From Phyllobacterium bourgognense (lineage in GTDB: Bacteria > Pseudomonadota > Alphaproteobacteria > Rhizobiales > Rhizobiaceae), in assembly GCF_003337575.1 (NCBI RefSeq), contig NZ_QPJM01000003.1, positions 310,001-374,000 on the forward strand: DNA of 64,000 nucleotides. Direction: 5' to 3'. Shown here piece after piece: positions 44,427 through 53,482 of the stretch (the first letter of the stretch is position 1; each line of letters starts with the position of its first letter). The notes beneath the pieces were generated by a model. It had not been told where the DNA came from and did no database searches. It saw nothing but the letters and a program-made list of their open reading frames with translations. The translations under genes were made by a program, and so were the position numbers.

Positions 44427-45403
44427 ACGGCGCTGGTTTTTCCAATGAACTTTCAGCGGAAATGCGCGCGTTGTTGCTGCGCGTCGAAGAGGAGTTGGGC
44501 CCGCTACCTGATCCCACATTGCTGCCACCGGAAGAGGGCAGGGCCCAATCCGAACGTTCAAACCAGCGCAACAATGTAAACCTGCCGGCGCTTGCTCGGA
44601 CGCGAGACATCATCGTCGCCGCCAACACAGATCTTGGTTCCCAGGATTGCCGCATGCGCGTGCTTGTGCCGCATGATGCGGGTGCCGGCGCTGTCCTGTT
44701 CGTTCATGGCGGAGGGTTCGCGTTCTGCAGTCCTGAAACGCATGAGCGTTGTGCCCGGGTTCTCGCCAACGAGATCAGGTTGCCCGTACTCGTTCCCGAT
44801 TATCGGCTTGCCCCGGAACATCCATTTCCAGCGGGCCTGCACGACGTTGTCGCCTGCCTGCGTGCCGCATTCGCGGCGACTGCAGAAGCAGGCGTATCCA
44901 CGGGACCGCTTATCATCGCTGGAGATTCGGCGGGGGCCAATCTCGCGCTTGCAGCCGTCATGCATGAAGAGAGAGCTGGACGTTCACTGCCGTCAGGCAT
45001 GCTTCTGTTCTACGGCGCGTTTGGTGCCGACTTCACCACGGAGTCATATGGCCAGTTTGCCGAGGGCCCCGGTCTGACGCGCGGCAAGATGCAACGATAC
45101 TGGAACTGGTATTGCCCGGATGAGGATGCCCGCCGCAATCCGCTGGTGGCACCGCTACATGCCGATGACCTTGTACTGCGCGCATTGCCGCCGCTCTATC
45201 TGCTGGCCGCGGGCATCGATCCCCTATTGTCCGACACGCTTCTATTCGCTGATCGGCTGAAGGCTGTTGGCCGCAACGATCCTCTCGCTGTTGTGCCGGG
45301 GGTAACGCATGGATTTCTGCAAAACACGAATGAACTGGCTGCTGCGCGGGAGGCGCTTGTGGCGGCCGGGGAGGCTGCTCGAGGAATGATCCGCGGCAGT
45401 TGA
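44423..45403 (+). CDS. HSL-type alpha/beta hydrolase (esterase)
   Basis: A 326-residue hormone-sensitive-lipase-like carboxylesterase. The oxyanion motif is VHGGGFAFC, the nucleophile GDSAGANLAL, the acid AGIDPLLSD and the histidine GVTHGFLQ. There is no signal peptide, so it acts in the cytoplasm. It overlaps gntR by 4 bases and precedes the binding-protein gene by 27 bases, so it is an integral part of the operon. Removing an acyl group from an imported sugar or glycoside is a plausible role; the substrate is unknown. Confidence 0.9.
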   Translation: MNGAGFSNELSAEMRALLLRVEEELGPLPDPTLLPPEEGRAQSERSNQRNNVNLPALARTRDIIVAANTDLGSQDCRMRVLVPHDAGAGAVLFVHGGGFAFCSPETHERCARVLANEIRLPVLVPDYRLAPEHPFPAGLHDVVACLRAAFAATAEAGVSTGPLIIAGDSAGANLALAAVMHEERAGRSLPSGMLLFYGAFGADFTTESYGQFAEGPGLTRGKMQRYWNWYCPDEDARRNPLVAPLHADDLVLRALPPLYLLAAGIDPLLSDTLLFADRLKAVGRNDPLAVVPGVTHGFLQNTNELAAAREALVAAGEAARGMIRGS

Positions 45404-45430
45404 CGACCCATAACAAAGGTGGAGGAAACA

Positions 45431-46633
45431 ATGAGCATTCTCAAGAAACTGGGTATCAGTTGCGCATTCATGGCCGGCCTGGCGGTGAGCGCCGCCAATG
45501 CGGCCGAAACGGTGCGGTTCTGGTATCATTTCGACAATCCGGAAAATCCGATGTCGGATCTCGTGGCGAAGTTCGAGGCGAAAAATCCTGATATCAAAAT
45601 TGAAGCGGAAAATGTTCCGTGGAACAGTTACTACGACAATCTGTATACCTCCCTGGTTGGTGGCAATGCGCCGGACGCCGGGATGGTCAAGCTTTTTGCG
45701 CAGCCGCGACTGGCTGAAATGGGCGCGCTGGAGCCGATTGGCGACCGTATCAACGCGTGGCCGGGCAAAGCCGATCTTCTCGATAATCTGCTGGAATTGA
45801 ACAAGGGGCCGGATGGCCAGCAGTATTACCTGCCGATCCAGTACGTCGTTCTGTATCTTTATTACCGCGCCGATCTCTTCAAGGCGGCGGGCCTCAATCC
45901 ACCGGTGACATGCGAAGACTTCCGCACGGCGGCACAGAAATTGACCAAAGCGCCCGACACCTATGGTTTTGGCCTGCGCGGTGGCAAGGGCGGCTGGGAC
46001 CAGTGGGGAACATTTGTCTTTTCGCAAGGCGCGGAACTCAAGCCGGGCGGCCTTACCAACCCTGAAGCTGTCGCGGCCAATCAGTGGGTGATTGATCTGT
46101 TCCAGAAAGACAAGGTTATCCCGCCATCGGCTCCTAATGACGGCTTCCAGGAAATTGTCGCAGCGTTCAAGGCTGGCAAGACGGCCATGACCATTCATCA
46201 TATTGGCTCATCCAATGATTTGGTCAAAGCGTTGGGGGATAAGGTTTCCGCTGTTCCCGCCCCCAAATGCGGCGGCAAGCAATGGACCTCCTATGGCGAT
46301 GAATCCCTGGCGATTTTCTCATCGTCACAGGTGAAGGACGCTGCCTGGAAGTGGATATCCTTTCTCGCCGAGGGTGAAAACAACGTAGCTTTCAACAAGG
46401 CGACGGGCCAGATGACTGTAACCAAGAGCGGTTCCGAGCATTGGACCCTGCATGAACGCCGCTTCGTTGACGCCACGGTCCAGTCTCTGCCGTTTGCTCA
46501 CGTGCTGCCGCAAAGCACCGCGACAGCGGAGTTCGTCAATACCGCGTGGCAGACGTCGATGCAGCAGGCGCTCACCGGCCAGATCACCTCGCAACAGATG
46601 ATGCAACAGCTTGAAAGCCTTTTCGCGCAGTAG
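45431..46633 (+). CDS. Sugar ABC transporter solute-binding protein (CUT1)
   Basis: A 400-residue family 1 extracellular solute-binding protein. A signal peptide (LGISCAFMAGLAVSAANA) is followed by VRFWYHFDNPENPMSDLVAKFEAKNP and the GNAPDAGMV and QYVVLYLYYRADLFKAAG patterns typical of the group. It captures the substrate in the periplasm for the two permeases just downstream. GGAGG is 6 bases before the ATG at 45431. The substrate cannot be read from the sequence. Confidence 0.93.
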   Translation: MSILKKLGISCAFMAGLAVSAANAAETVRFWYHFDNPENPMSDLVAKFEAKNPDIKIEAENVPWNSYYDNLYTSLVGGNAPDAGMVKLFAQPRLAEMGALEPIGDRINAWPGKADLLDNLLELNKGPDGQQYYLPIQYVVLYLYYRADLFKAAGLNPPVTCEDFRTAAQKLTKAPDTYGFGLRGGKGGWDQWGTFVFSQGAELKPGGLTNPEAVAANQWVIDLFQKDKVIPPSAPNDGFQEIVAAFKAGKTAMTIHHIGSSNDLVKALGDKVSAVPAPKCGGKQWTSYGDESLAIFSSSQVKDAAWKWISFLAEGENNVAFNKATGQMTVTKSGSEHWTLHERRFVDATVQSLPFAHVLPQSTATAEFVNTAWQTSMQQALTGQITSQQMMQQLESLFAQ

Positions 46634-46684
46634 TGCGGAGGGGTTTCCCATTACTGGTCGACGTCCGCCGAAAGTAGATTGTAA

Positions 46685-47608
46685 ATGTCAACGCTTGCAC
46701 CATCAGCACCGCACGATCTCACGCAGGTCCGCCCGCTTCGCAGCCGGCTGATGCCGTACGCCCTGCTGGCGCCGGCAGTGCTCGTGACATTGTTCATCGT
46801 GTTCTTCCCGATGGTTCAGGCGGTCGTCACCAGCTTCTACGACCTGGTCCTGTGGAAGCCCAATGCCAGCCGGTTCGTGGGCTTCGGCAACTACATCAAG
46901 CTCTTGCACGACCCGGTATTCTGGACTTCGCTCGGCCACACGGCCATATGGATCGGCTTGACGGTGCCCTTGCAGATGGGTCTTGGCCTGGTCGCGGCGC
47001 TCCTGCTCAATCGCGAGTTCCCATGGCGCGGTCTGGCGCGTGCTCTCGTCATAATACCTTGGGCCTTGCCGAGCGTTGTCATCGCGCTGATGTGGCGCTG
47101 GATTTATGATCCAACCACCGGGGTGCTCAACGACATCCTGCTTTACCTGTCAATCATTCATTCAACCGTGCCCTGGCTTGCCGATCCGCATCTTGCGCTC
47201 TATGCGGTGATTGCAACCTTGACTTGGCAGGGCTTTCCGTTCTTCGCGGTGATGATCCTTGCCGGTTTGCAGGGGATACCTCAAAGCCAGTATGAAGCCG
47301 CCTCTATCGACGGGGCCAGCACGTGGCGGCAGTTCGTCCATATTACACTTCCGGGAATCGCACCCGTGCTGGCGACGGCGGGCCTGCTGCGTATTATCTG
47401 GGTCGCAAATTCCATGGATGTCATCTTCGTCATGACAGGTGGCGGCCCGGGTTATGCCACGCATACACTGCCGCTCTATGCGTTTATCAAGGCCCGGCAA
47501 AATCTCGATTTCGGCTATGGCACCGCCATTGCCGTTACGTTCACGATCCTTCTTGGTGCCATCGTGGCGGTCTATATCGTCCGGACCATGCGTGAGGTGG
47601 AACGATGA
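46685..47608 (+). CDS. Sugar ABC transporter permease (MalF/UgpA type)
   Basis: A 307-residue inner-membrane permease with six predicted hydrophobic segments. The ATPase-contacting EAA loop is YEAASIDGASTWRQFVHITLP, here EAASIDGAS. It pairs with the second permease, which it overlaps by ATGA, in the CUT1 importer. No strong ribosome binding site precedes the ATG, consistent with operon expression from the binding protein gene. Confidence 0.93.
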   Translation: MSTLAPSAPHDLTQVRPLRSRLMPYALLAPAVLVTLFIVFFPMVQAVVTSFYDLVLWKPNASRFVGFGNYIKLLHDPVFWTSLGHTAIWIGLTVPLQMGLGLVAALLLNREFPWRGLARALVIIPWALPSVVIALMWRWIYDPTTGVLNDILLYLSIIHSTVPWLADPHLALYAVIATLTWQGFPFFAVMILAGLQGIPQSQYEAASIDGASTWRQFVHITLPGIAPVLATAGLLRIIWVANSMDVIFVMTGGGPGYATHTLPLYAFIKARQNLDFGYGTAIAVTFTILLGAIVAVYIVRTMREVER

Positions 47609-48438
47609 ACAAACCCTCGACGCTCCGCCGGATTCTCACGACGGATATTCCTGTCGTCTTCATCATAATGCTCGCCATGGGGCCATTCGTCTGGATGATC
47701 CTGACGTCCCTGACTCCGACCGCGCAATTATCTGCGTCCGGCGTATCCCTGTCGCCGGCGGGGTGGAGCATGGACAATTATATCCGCCTATTGGAACAGA
47801 CCTCGTTTCTCGGCAATATGCTGGACAGTCTGATTATTGCTGCTGGTACTGTCGTTCTCGGCCTTGCAGTTTCAGTCACTGCGGCCTACGCGCTGTCGCG
47901 TTTCCGCTTCCCCGGCCGCAAGCTGGTCATGCTGCAGTTTCTGCTGGTCAACATGTTTCCGATCGTGCTCCTGATCTTGCCGCTCTTTATCCTCATGCGG
48001 AAGATCGGCCTTCTCGATACGCACCTTGCGCTGATCCTCGCCAACTCAACTGTCGCCATTCCATTTGCGGTCTGGATGCTCCGGAGTTACATCGGCGCTA
48101 TTCCCCGCAGTCTCGACGAAGCGGCCATGATCGATGGCTGTTCCCGGCTGCAGGCGTTGCGTCGCGTCGTTCTGCCGCTCGCGATGCCGGGCATCATTTC
48201 GACAGGCATCTACATCTTCATTACCGCGTGGAACGAATATCTCTACGCCCTGACGCTTGGCGGCCGCAATGTTCGCCCCGTTACCGTCGCCATCCAGACG
48301 CTGATAGGTGAATACCAGATCGAATGGGGGCTGCTCGCCGCCGGCGGTGTCGTCGGTGCGCTTCCCGCCACTCTGCTTTTCCTTCTCGTTCAACGCCGGC
48401 TTATCGGCGGCCTCACCCAAGGCGCAGTGAAGGGATGA
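47605..48438 (+). CDS. Sugar ABC transporter permease (MalG/UgpE type)
   Basis: A 277-residue MalG-type permease with six hydrophobic segments and the EAA loop LDEAAMIDGCSRLQALRRVVLP, here DEAAMIDGCS. It forms the heterodimeric channel with the preceding permease. The stop is 27 bases before the chosen start of the TIM-barrel gene. Confidence 0.93.
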   Translation: MNKPSTLRRILTTDIPVVFIIMLAMGPFVWMILTSLTPTAQLSASGVSLSPAGWSMDNYIRLLEQTSFLGNMLDSLIIAAGTVVLGLAVSVTAAYALSRFRFPGRKLVMLQFLLVNMFPIVLLILPLFILMRKIGLLDTHLALILANSTVAIPFAVWMLRSYIGAIPRSLDEAAMIDGCSRLQALRRVVLPLAMPGIISTGIYIFITAWNEYLYALTLGGRNVRPVTVAIQTLIGEYQIEWGLLAAGGVVGALPATLLFLLVQRRLIGGLTQGAVKG

Positions 48439-48464
48439 CTCTTATTAATATCAAAGAAGGACCC

Positions 48465-49349
48465 ATGATGAATCCCATCGGATTGATCTCGATGCAATAT
48501 GCAAGGCCATTCACTGCCGAGCATTTCCATCTCTTCAAGAAAATGCGCGAGCTTGGCTTTGACTTCGTCGAACTGCTGGTGCCCGAACCCGGCGAAATCG
48601 ACCTTGCCGAAGCGCGGTGTGCATTGGACGATGCAGGACTTGGCGTCGTCCTCGCCGCGCGGGTCAATATGCAACGCAATCTTTCATCACACGAGAAAGA
48701 TGCCCACCGTGCCGGCATCGACTACCTGCGCTATACGGCGGACTGCGCAGCGGAACTCGGTGCGACCGTTGTTGGCGGCCCTCTGACCGGCAATCCATTG
48801 GTGTTTGCCGGGCGTGCGCCAGTACCAGTCACCGAGGAGGAGCGGCTGGCGCGTAAGGGCCGCTGTGTCGCGGGTCTGAAGGAAGCGGGCGATCACGCTG
48901 CAAAAGCCGGTATTCTGCTCGCCGTCGAACCGCTCAATCGTTTCGAAAGCGATGTGTTGTGCACGACGCAACAAGCCATCGAGCTGCTCGACGCAGTGGA
49001 CCATCCGGCGGTCAAGTTGATGCTGGACACATTTCACATGCACATGGAGGAGGCGTCGATCCCCGAGGCCATCCGGCTTGGCGGCGATCATCTCGTGCAT
49101 TTCCAGGCCAACGAAAATCATCGCGGCTTTCCCGGTACCGGTTCGACGGACTGGGTTGCAGTTTGTCGTGCGCTGCACGAGGTGAACTACAAGGGGCCGG
49201 TATCGCTTGAGCCTTTCCGCCGCAATGACGATCGTTTTGGCGTTCCATTCGCGCAGTGGCGTCCACCGCATGAGGACGAAAGCGAGCGCCTCGCGGCGAG
49301 CGCTGCCCTTATCAAATCCCATCTCACACTGACGGAATATCGGCGATGA
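48465..49349 (+). CDS. TIM-barrel sugar epimerase/isomerase (xylose isomerase-like)
   Basis: A 294-residue AP endonuclease family 2 (D-tagatose 3-epimerase-like) barrel. The metal ligands are seen as the Glu in AVEPLNRFESD, the Asp in LMLDTFHMHMEE, and the Glu in VSLEPFRR; the third position, His in psicose epimerase (HFH), is Gln here (HFQANENHRGFPGTG), as in hydroxypyruvate isomerase-type members. The enzyme probably epimerises or isomerises an oxidised sugar. ATG 48465 has GAAGGA just upstream; an ATG at 48435 overlapping the permease stop is the alternative. Confidence 0.88.
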   Translation: MMNPIGLISMQYARPFTAEHFHLFKKMRELGFDFVELLVPEPGEIDLAEARCALDDAGLGVVLAARVNMQRNLSSHEKDAHRAGIDYLRYTADCAAELGATVVGGPLTGNPLVFAGRAPVPVTEEERLARKGRCVAGLKEAGDHAAKAGILLAVEPLNRFESDVLCTTQQAIELLDAVDHPAVKLMLDTFHMHMEEASIPEAIRLGGDHLVHFQANENHRGFPGTGSTDWVAVCRALHEVNYKGPVSLEPFRRNDDRFGVPFAQWRPPHEDESERLAASAALIKSHLTLTEYRR

Positions 49350-50341
49350 CATTGAAAATCGGCTGGATCGGTTGCGGCATTCACGCAACCCAGATGCTAC
49401 TTCCCCAATTGGTCCGCCATGACGTCCAAATCGTCGCGCTCTGCGATATCGATGGCAAGCGTCTAGGCGATGCCGGCCGGCAGTTTGGCGTTGCGCGCCT
49501 GACCAGCGACGCCGAGGAGTTGATCCGCATGCCCGGTATCGATGCCATCGGCATGGCCGTGGGACCGGACCAGCATCTGTATTTCGGCAAGCTTGCGCTC
49601 GATCGGGGTCTGCCTGTGTTTATGGAAAAACCCCCGTCAGGAACAGCGGCTGGCGCGCGCGAGCTTCGTGCTGCGTCCGAGCGCGCTGGAAAGCCGTTGC
49701 TCGTCGGTTTCATGAAACGTTATTCGGTCGGCAACAAGATTGCCCATAACATCATCAAGTCCGAGCGGTTCGGCCCGGTGCTTGGCCTTACCGGCTACTA
49801 CATGACGGCGCCGGGTTATTTTACCGGCAATGTCGATTACACCGGCTTTTTCCTGCATCACTGCGTGCACTATATGGATCTAGTGTCATTCTTCGTGTCG
49901 CCGGTGCGAACCATTTCAGCGCGAAAGGTGGAAAAAACACCGGGCAGGCTTCTTTTCCACGTCGGGTTCGAGTTCGAGTGCGGCGCCATTGGAAATATCG
50001 CGATGGGTACGATCCAGTCGCGGGGCACGCCGGTCGAACGCATCGAGTTGATGAGTGACCACCAGCGTCTCGAGGTGGATGACGTGATTGAGGTGCGGTG
50101 GAACCGCAATCCGCCCTTCAAAATCGACGATCCTGACGCGACACTCGCCGACGATGTCGACACTCTGACATGGAAGCCAAATTTTACGGCAGCGGCAAAT
50201 GAAGATCCGAAGGGTTATTATTCACTCTTGGCCGATGCGGTTCCGGCCCTCGGCGGTGCGTCGACTGTTGCCCCGACAATTCATGATGGAGTGATAGCCA
50301 TGGAACGGCTGGAGACGTTGCGACGGGAGCTCGCCTTATAG
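49346..50341 (+). CDS. Gfo/Idh/MocA-family oxidoreductase
   Basis: A 331-residue sugar or glycoside dehydrogenase. The NAD(P) motif is IGWIGCGIHATQ at the start; the catalytic lysine is in FMEKPPSG; the last histidine region reads HHCVHYMDL. It overlaps the epimerase gene by ATGA, so the two act in the same pathway. Gfo/Idh enzymes beside this type of barrel often oxidise the C3 hydroxyl of glycosides or inositols; the substrate is not known here. Confidence 0.9.
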   Translation: MTLKIGWIGCGIHATQMLLPQLVRHDVQIVALCDIDGKRLGDAGRQFGVARLTSDAEELIRMPGIDAIGMAVGPDQHLYFGKLALDRGLPVFMEKPPSGTAAGARELRAASERAGKPLLVGFMKRYSVGNKIAHNIIKSERFGPVLGLTGYYMTAPGYFTGNVDYTGFFLHHCVHYMDLVSFFVSPVRTISARKVEKTPGRLLFHVGFEFECGAIGNIAMGTIQSRGTPVERIELMSDHQRLEVDDVIEVRWNRNPPFKIDDPDATLADDVDTLTWKPNFTAAANEDPKGYYSLLADAVPALGGASTVAPTIHDGVIAMERLETLRRELAL

Positions 50342-50619
50342 AAACGTGGAGTGCTGCAATTGGTCTCGGCTCAGATGCCTTCCCTGTAAAGGGACGTCTG
50401 ATCACTGCGGTTGTAGCTGAACCGTAGCCCTGATATACGAGCAAGGAACCAATTACCTATTTCAAAAGCTTCCTCGCTGATGTGCGTGATCGCACCGAAA
50501 CAGCGATGAAACAGCAGCATGTTTTTACGGTCAGCAGGCTCGCGCTTGATGCCCAGGAACGTGGGACGGTGCTGACACGCAGCGTCCATATCGCGGTCAG
50601 GGGAGGGAACCAACCCATC

Positions 50620-51636
50620 ATGAAAAAGCCCGGTCTTGCAATTATCGGACTTGGCCCTGCCGCACTGCCTCATGCCAAGAGTCTTGTCGACTTGAAAGAT
50701 CGGGTGGATGTAATCTGGGCCGCCAGTCGCACGAAGGACCGGACGAACGAATTCGCGCGGTCCTTCCCGTTTCCGGTGACAAACAGTATCGATGCGGCTA
50801 TCAATGATCCTGCCGTCGATATCGTGCTGGTGCTGACGCCGGCCAATGCGCATCTGGAAATCGCTGAAAAGAGCTTTGCTGCTGGCAAGCACGTGCTTCT
50901 GGAAAAGCCGCTCGATATAACGTTGAAACGGGCTGAGCGGATTGTCACGCTTGGCCGCGAAAACGACAGGACATTCGGTGTGGTGCTGCAGCATCGGTTT
51001 CGCCCGGCGAGTCTGCGCCTGCGCGAAGCGCTTGAAGACAACAGTCTCGGAGCAATTGAGGCGGCGTCGTTGCGGGTCCCTTGGTGGCGGCCGCAGACCT
51101 ATTATGATGTCGGTGGACGAGGTAGCTTCGCCCGAGATGGCGGCGGCGTTCTCTTGTCACAAGCAATCCACGCGCTCGATTTATTTCGTTCGCTTCTTGA
51201 CGTGAAAGAGGTCATTGCATCTCAAATCCGCACCACTTCGCTTCACCGGATGGAAGCGGAAGATCACGTGACGGCATTGATGACTCTCGGCAACGCCGCA
51301 CCGGCCTCGCTGCTTGCCACCACGGCTGCGTTTCCGGGCTTTCCGGAGACCTTGGAGATCACTGGTTCACTCGGTTCCGCTTATTTGTCCGGCGGTGCAT
51401 TACGACTTTCTTGGCTTGATGGCCGTGAAGAGATCGTCGAATCCGAAGGCAAGTCCGGTAGCGGCGGCAACATCATGGATTTTCCGCATGATGCACACCG
51501 CTCCCTCATTGCCGACTTTTTGACGGCTGTTGCCGAGAGCCGCGATCCTCTGGTCACCGGCGAAGAGGCGCTGGCCACGCAAAGACTGATCGCAAAAATC
51601 ATCCGCGCTGACCCTACCAATAACCAACCCATATGA
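50620..51636 (+). CDS. Gfo/Idh/MocA-family oxidoreductase
   Basis: A 338-residue dehydrogenase with the Rossmann motif GLAIIGLGPAALPH, the catalytic lysine in LLEKPLDIT and RDGGGVLLSQAIHALDL carrying the conserved histidine. It differs clearly from the previous Gfo/Idh protein, so the locus has two distinct dehydrogenases. The ATG at 50620 is preceded by GGGGAGGGAA about ten bases away. The 278 bases before it contain no other supported gene and may hold a promoter. Confidence 0.88.
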   Translation: MKKPGLAIIGLGPAALPHAKSLVDLKDRVDVIWAASRTKDRTNEFARSFPFPVTNSIDAAINDPAVDIVLVLTPANAHLEIAEKSFAAGKHVLLEKPLDITLKRAERIVTLGRENDRTFGVVLQHRFRPASLRLREALEDNSLGAIEAASLRVPWWRPQTYYDVGGRGSFARDGGGVLLSQAIHALDLFRSLLDVKEVIASQIRTTSLHRMEAEDHVTALMTLGNAAPASLLATTAAFPGFPETLEITGSLGSAYLSGGALRLSWLDGREEIVESEGKSGSGGNIMDFPHDAHRSLIADFLTAVAESRDPLVTGEEALATQRLIAKIIRADPTNNQPI

Positions 51637-51756
51637 GAAATCCTTCGGCGCATCGCGCCTCAACGATTGCGGTTGAGAACGGTTCTCCTCGGTGGTCCGA
51701 TAAGGTCGACCTTGTGGGCAATTTGAAACTTTCATTGTTTTGAGTAGAATGGCGCA

Positions 51757-51978
51757 ATGACGCCGCAACGCTTTGTAGAGGCACTCCAATGCGTGCACTG
51801 GACGCCGACCCAGATTGCCGAGGTGCTCGGATGTGACATCTCGTTGGTTGAAGCTTGGGCAAACGAAAAAGAAAAAATTCCTGTAGAGGTGGGAGCCTGG
51901 CTTGAGTCACTCGCTGAAGCTCATGAGGCATCGTGCGTGCCTCGTACTTGCCGAGGAAAACGCGCTGCTGATGCATGA
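51757..51978 (+). CDS. Small helix-turn-helix protein
   Basis: A 73-residue protein with a HTH-like N-terminal region: FVEALQCVHWTPTQIAEVLGCDISLVEAWANEKEKIPVEVGAWLESL, with turn and recognition helix around VLGCDISLVEAWAN. Rhizobial genomes carry many such short proteins resembling phage Cro-type domains. A short frame overlaps its 3' end (51923-52078, 51 codons) but has no clear support. Function unknown. Confidence 0.6.
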   Translation: MTPQRFVEALQCVHWTPTQIAEVLGCDISLVEAWANEKEKIPVEVGAWLESLAEAHEASCVPRTCRGKRAADA

Positions 51979-52414
51979 TTCGGAACCTTCCGCCGGTCGT
52001 GGCGTCTTCCGCGCGCTGATTTCAGGCGACGGAGGCGTCTTTATCCAACCAACATCCTGTGCAGACGAGCGAACCTGAGCTGTCCTGCTATAAGTTGGTG
52101 GAGAGAGTGGGCACCGTTGCGGCGCTGAGGGTCGCGCTTAAATTACAATAACAGTTAGCTTTTTTGCAACGGAAACCGACTGCCCCAAAGGGAGTGCACT
52201 ACGGCAGCGCCCTTGGCTTGATGGCATGTTCGCATGTGCGAAATGGCGCTTCTTCCGATGCAAAATGTCAAAAAAGTATCAGTGACGTGGCGCTACTGTA
52301 GTAGCCTTCGGGCCATATGACGACTAGATTTCAAGTTGCTTGTGCAAACGCTTCTGGGAGGAGGCGTCCCAATAGGAGCACCACAAGATTGAAGGGCGCA
52401 GGGAGGAGATTCAG
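51979..52414. other. Gene-free stretch before the ribitol locus
   Basis: About 435 bases. It contains the dyad TTCGCA-TG-TGCGAA (52229-52242) and AT-rich patches near 52135-52160, and should hold the araC promoter. No RNA gene or mobile-element end was recognised. Confidence 0.4.
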
Positions 52415-53299
52415 GTGAATCCAGATTTGGAAGTAGTCCAGATCGGCCGCGGCGAGTCGTTCAAGGCTTGGGAGCACGGCTATCCTTTCCACACAGTGCG
52501 CTGGCACTTTCATCCGGAATACGAAATACATCACGTCGTCGCGACAAGCGGGCGATATTTCGTAGGCGACTTCATCGGGGAGTTCGAACCGGGCAATCTG
52601 GTTCTCACGGGCCCCAATTTGCCGCATAACTGGGTAAGCAACATTCCTGCCGGCACCTGCATACCTTTGCGGGGCAGGGTGGTGCAATTCAACGAGGCGT
52701 TCATAACTGACGCCACCAACGTATTTCCCGAGCTTACGGCGTGCCTGCCCATGTTAGAGCTCAGTCGGCGTGGAGCGCTGTTTTCCGCAGCGACGGCCGA
52801 CACGGTTGGACCGATGCTGAAGGAACTAGTAGCAGCCAAAGGCTTGCGGCGCATTGAACTTTTTATCGGAGTGTTGAATGCAATGAGTTCCGGAGAGGGA
52901 ACGCGTTCACTGGCAAGCTCGCGATACATGCCCGATCCATCTGGATTCATGACGGCTGGCGTCAACAAGGCTCTCTTGTACATCAATAGCCACTTGACTG
53001 AGCCCTTCAGCGAAGGGGATCTCGCTGGCCTGACAGGACAAAGCGCCAGTGCTTTTTCGCGCAGTTTTCGCCGCCACACGGGTATGGCGCTGGTCCAGTA
53101 CGTCAATCGGCTGCGCATTAATTTCGCGTGCCATCTGCTGATGAGCGAGCCCGCGATGACCATTACTGACATCTGTTTCGCAGCTGGCTTCAACAATATT
53201 TCCAACTTCAATCGCCATTTCCTGGCGCAAAAGGGGATGGCCCCTTCGCGCTTTAAAACATTGTTGGCACAGAACGTCAGAGCGGCGGAGGCCGCATAG
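52415..53299 (+). CDS. AraC-family transcriptional regulator
   Basis: A 294-residue regulator with an N-terminal cupin (RWHFHPEYEIHHV and GNLVLTGPNLPHNW) and a C-terminal double HTH: FSEGDLAGLTGQSASAFSRSF and MTITDICFAAGFNNISNFNRHF, here marked by GFNNISNFNRHF (from about residue 190). GTG start with GGAGGAG six bases upstream. It leads the ribitol importer operon in the same direction and is the likely activator responding to the pentitol. Confidence 0.92.
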   Translation: MNPDLEVVQIGRGESFKAWEHGYPFHTVRWHFHPEYEIHHVVATSGRYFVGDFIGEFEPGNLVLTGPNLPHNWVSNIPAGTCIPLRGRVVQFNEAFITDATNVFPELTACLPMLELSRRGALFSAATADTVGPMLKELVAAKGLRRIELFIGVLNAMSSGEGTRSLASSRYMPDPSGFMTAGVNKALLYINSHLTEPFSEGDLAGLTGQSASAFSRSFRRHTGMALVQYVNRLRINFACHLLMSEPAMTITDICFAAGFNNISNFNRHFLAQKGMAPSRFKTLLAQNVRAAEAA

Positions 53300-53325
53300 G
53301 AGGAGGAAAAGGGAGGACCAAATCA

Positions 53326-53400
53326 GTGAGAATTACGGAGCGCAGCTGCGAGCCGGGGGGATTGCTATGCCTGTTCGCTGGCATGGCACAAGGCAAGTGA
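53326..53400 (+). other. Possible 24-codon leader ORF
   Basis: GTG at 53326 follows a strong GGGAGGA ribosome binding site by nine bases and runs 24 codons to TGA at 53400, between araC and the binding-protein gene. The purine-rich leader is unusual, but the peptide (VRITERSCEPGGLL and on) has no recognisable features. Confidence 0.2.
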
Positions 53401-53482
53401 TCACCGATGGCCAGCTTTAACGTGCTTCAGAATGAAAGCGGGAACGCAAAAGACCATCATCAAACGATAAGGGAGAAATTCT

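Noticed and set aside
50371-50619. Minus-strand frame before the second Gfo/Idh gene
   Set aside because: Some stretches look protein-like, but it runs on into the antisense of the Gfo/Idh gene and has no recognisable domain.
51923-52078. 51-codon frame overlapping the 3' end of the small HTH gene
   Set aside because: Codon use is plausible but there is no ribosome binding site and no recognisable sequence.
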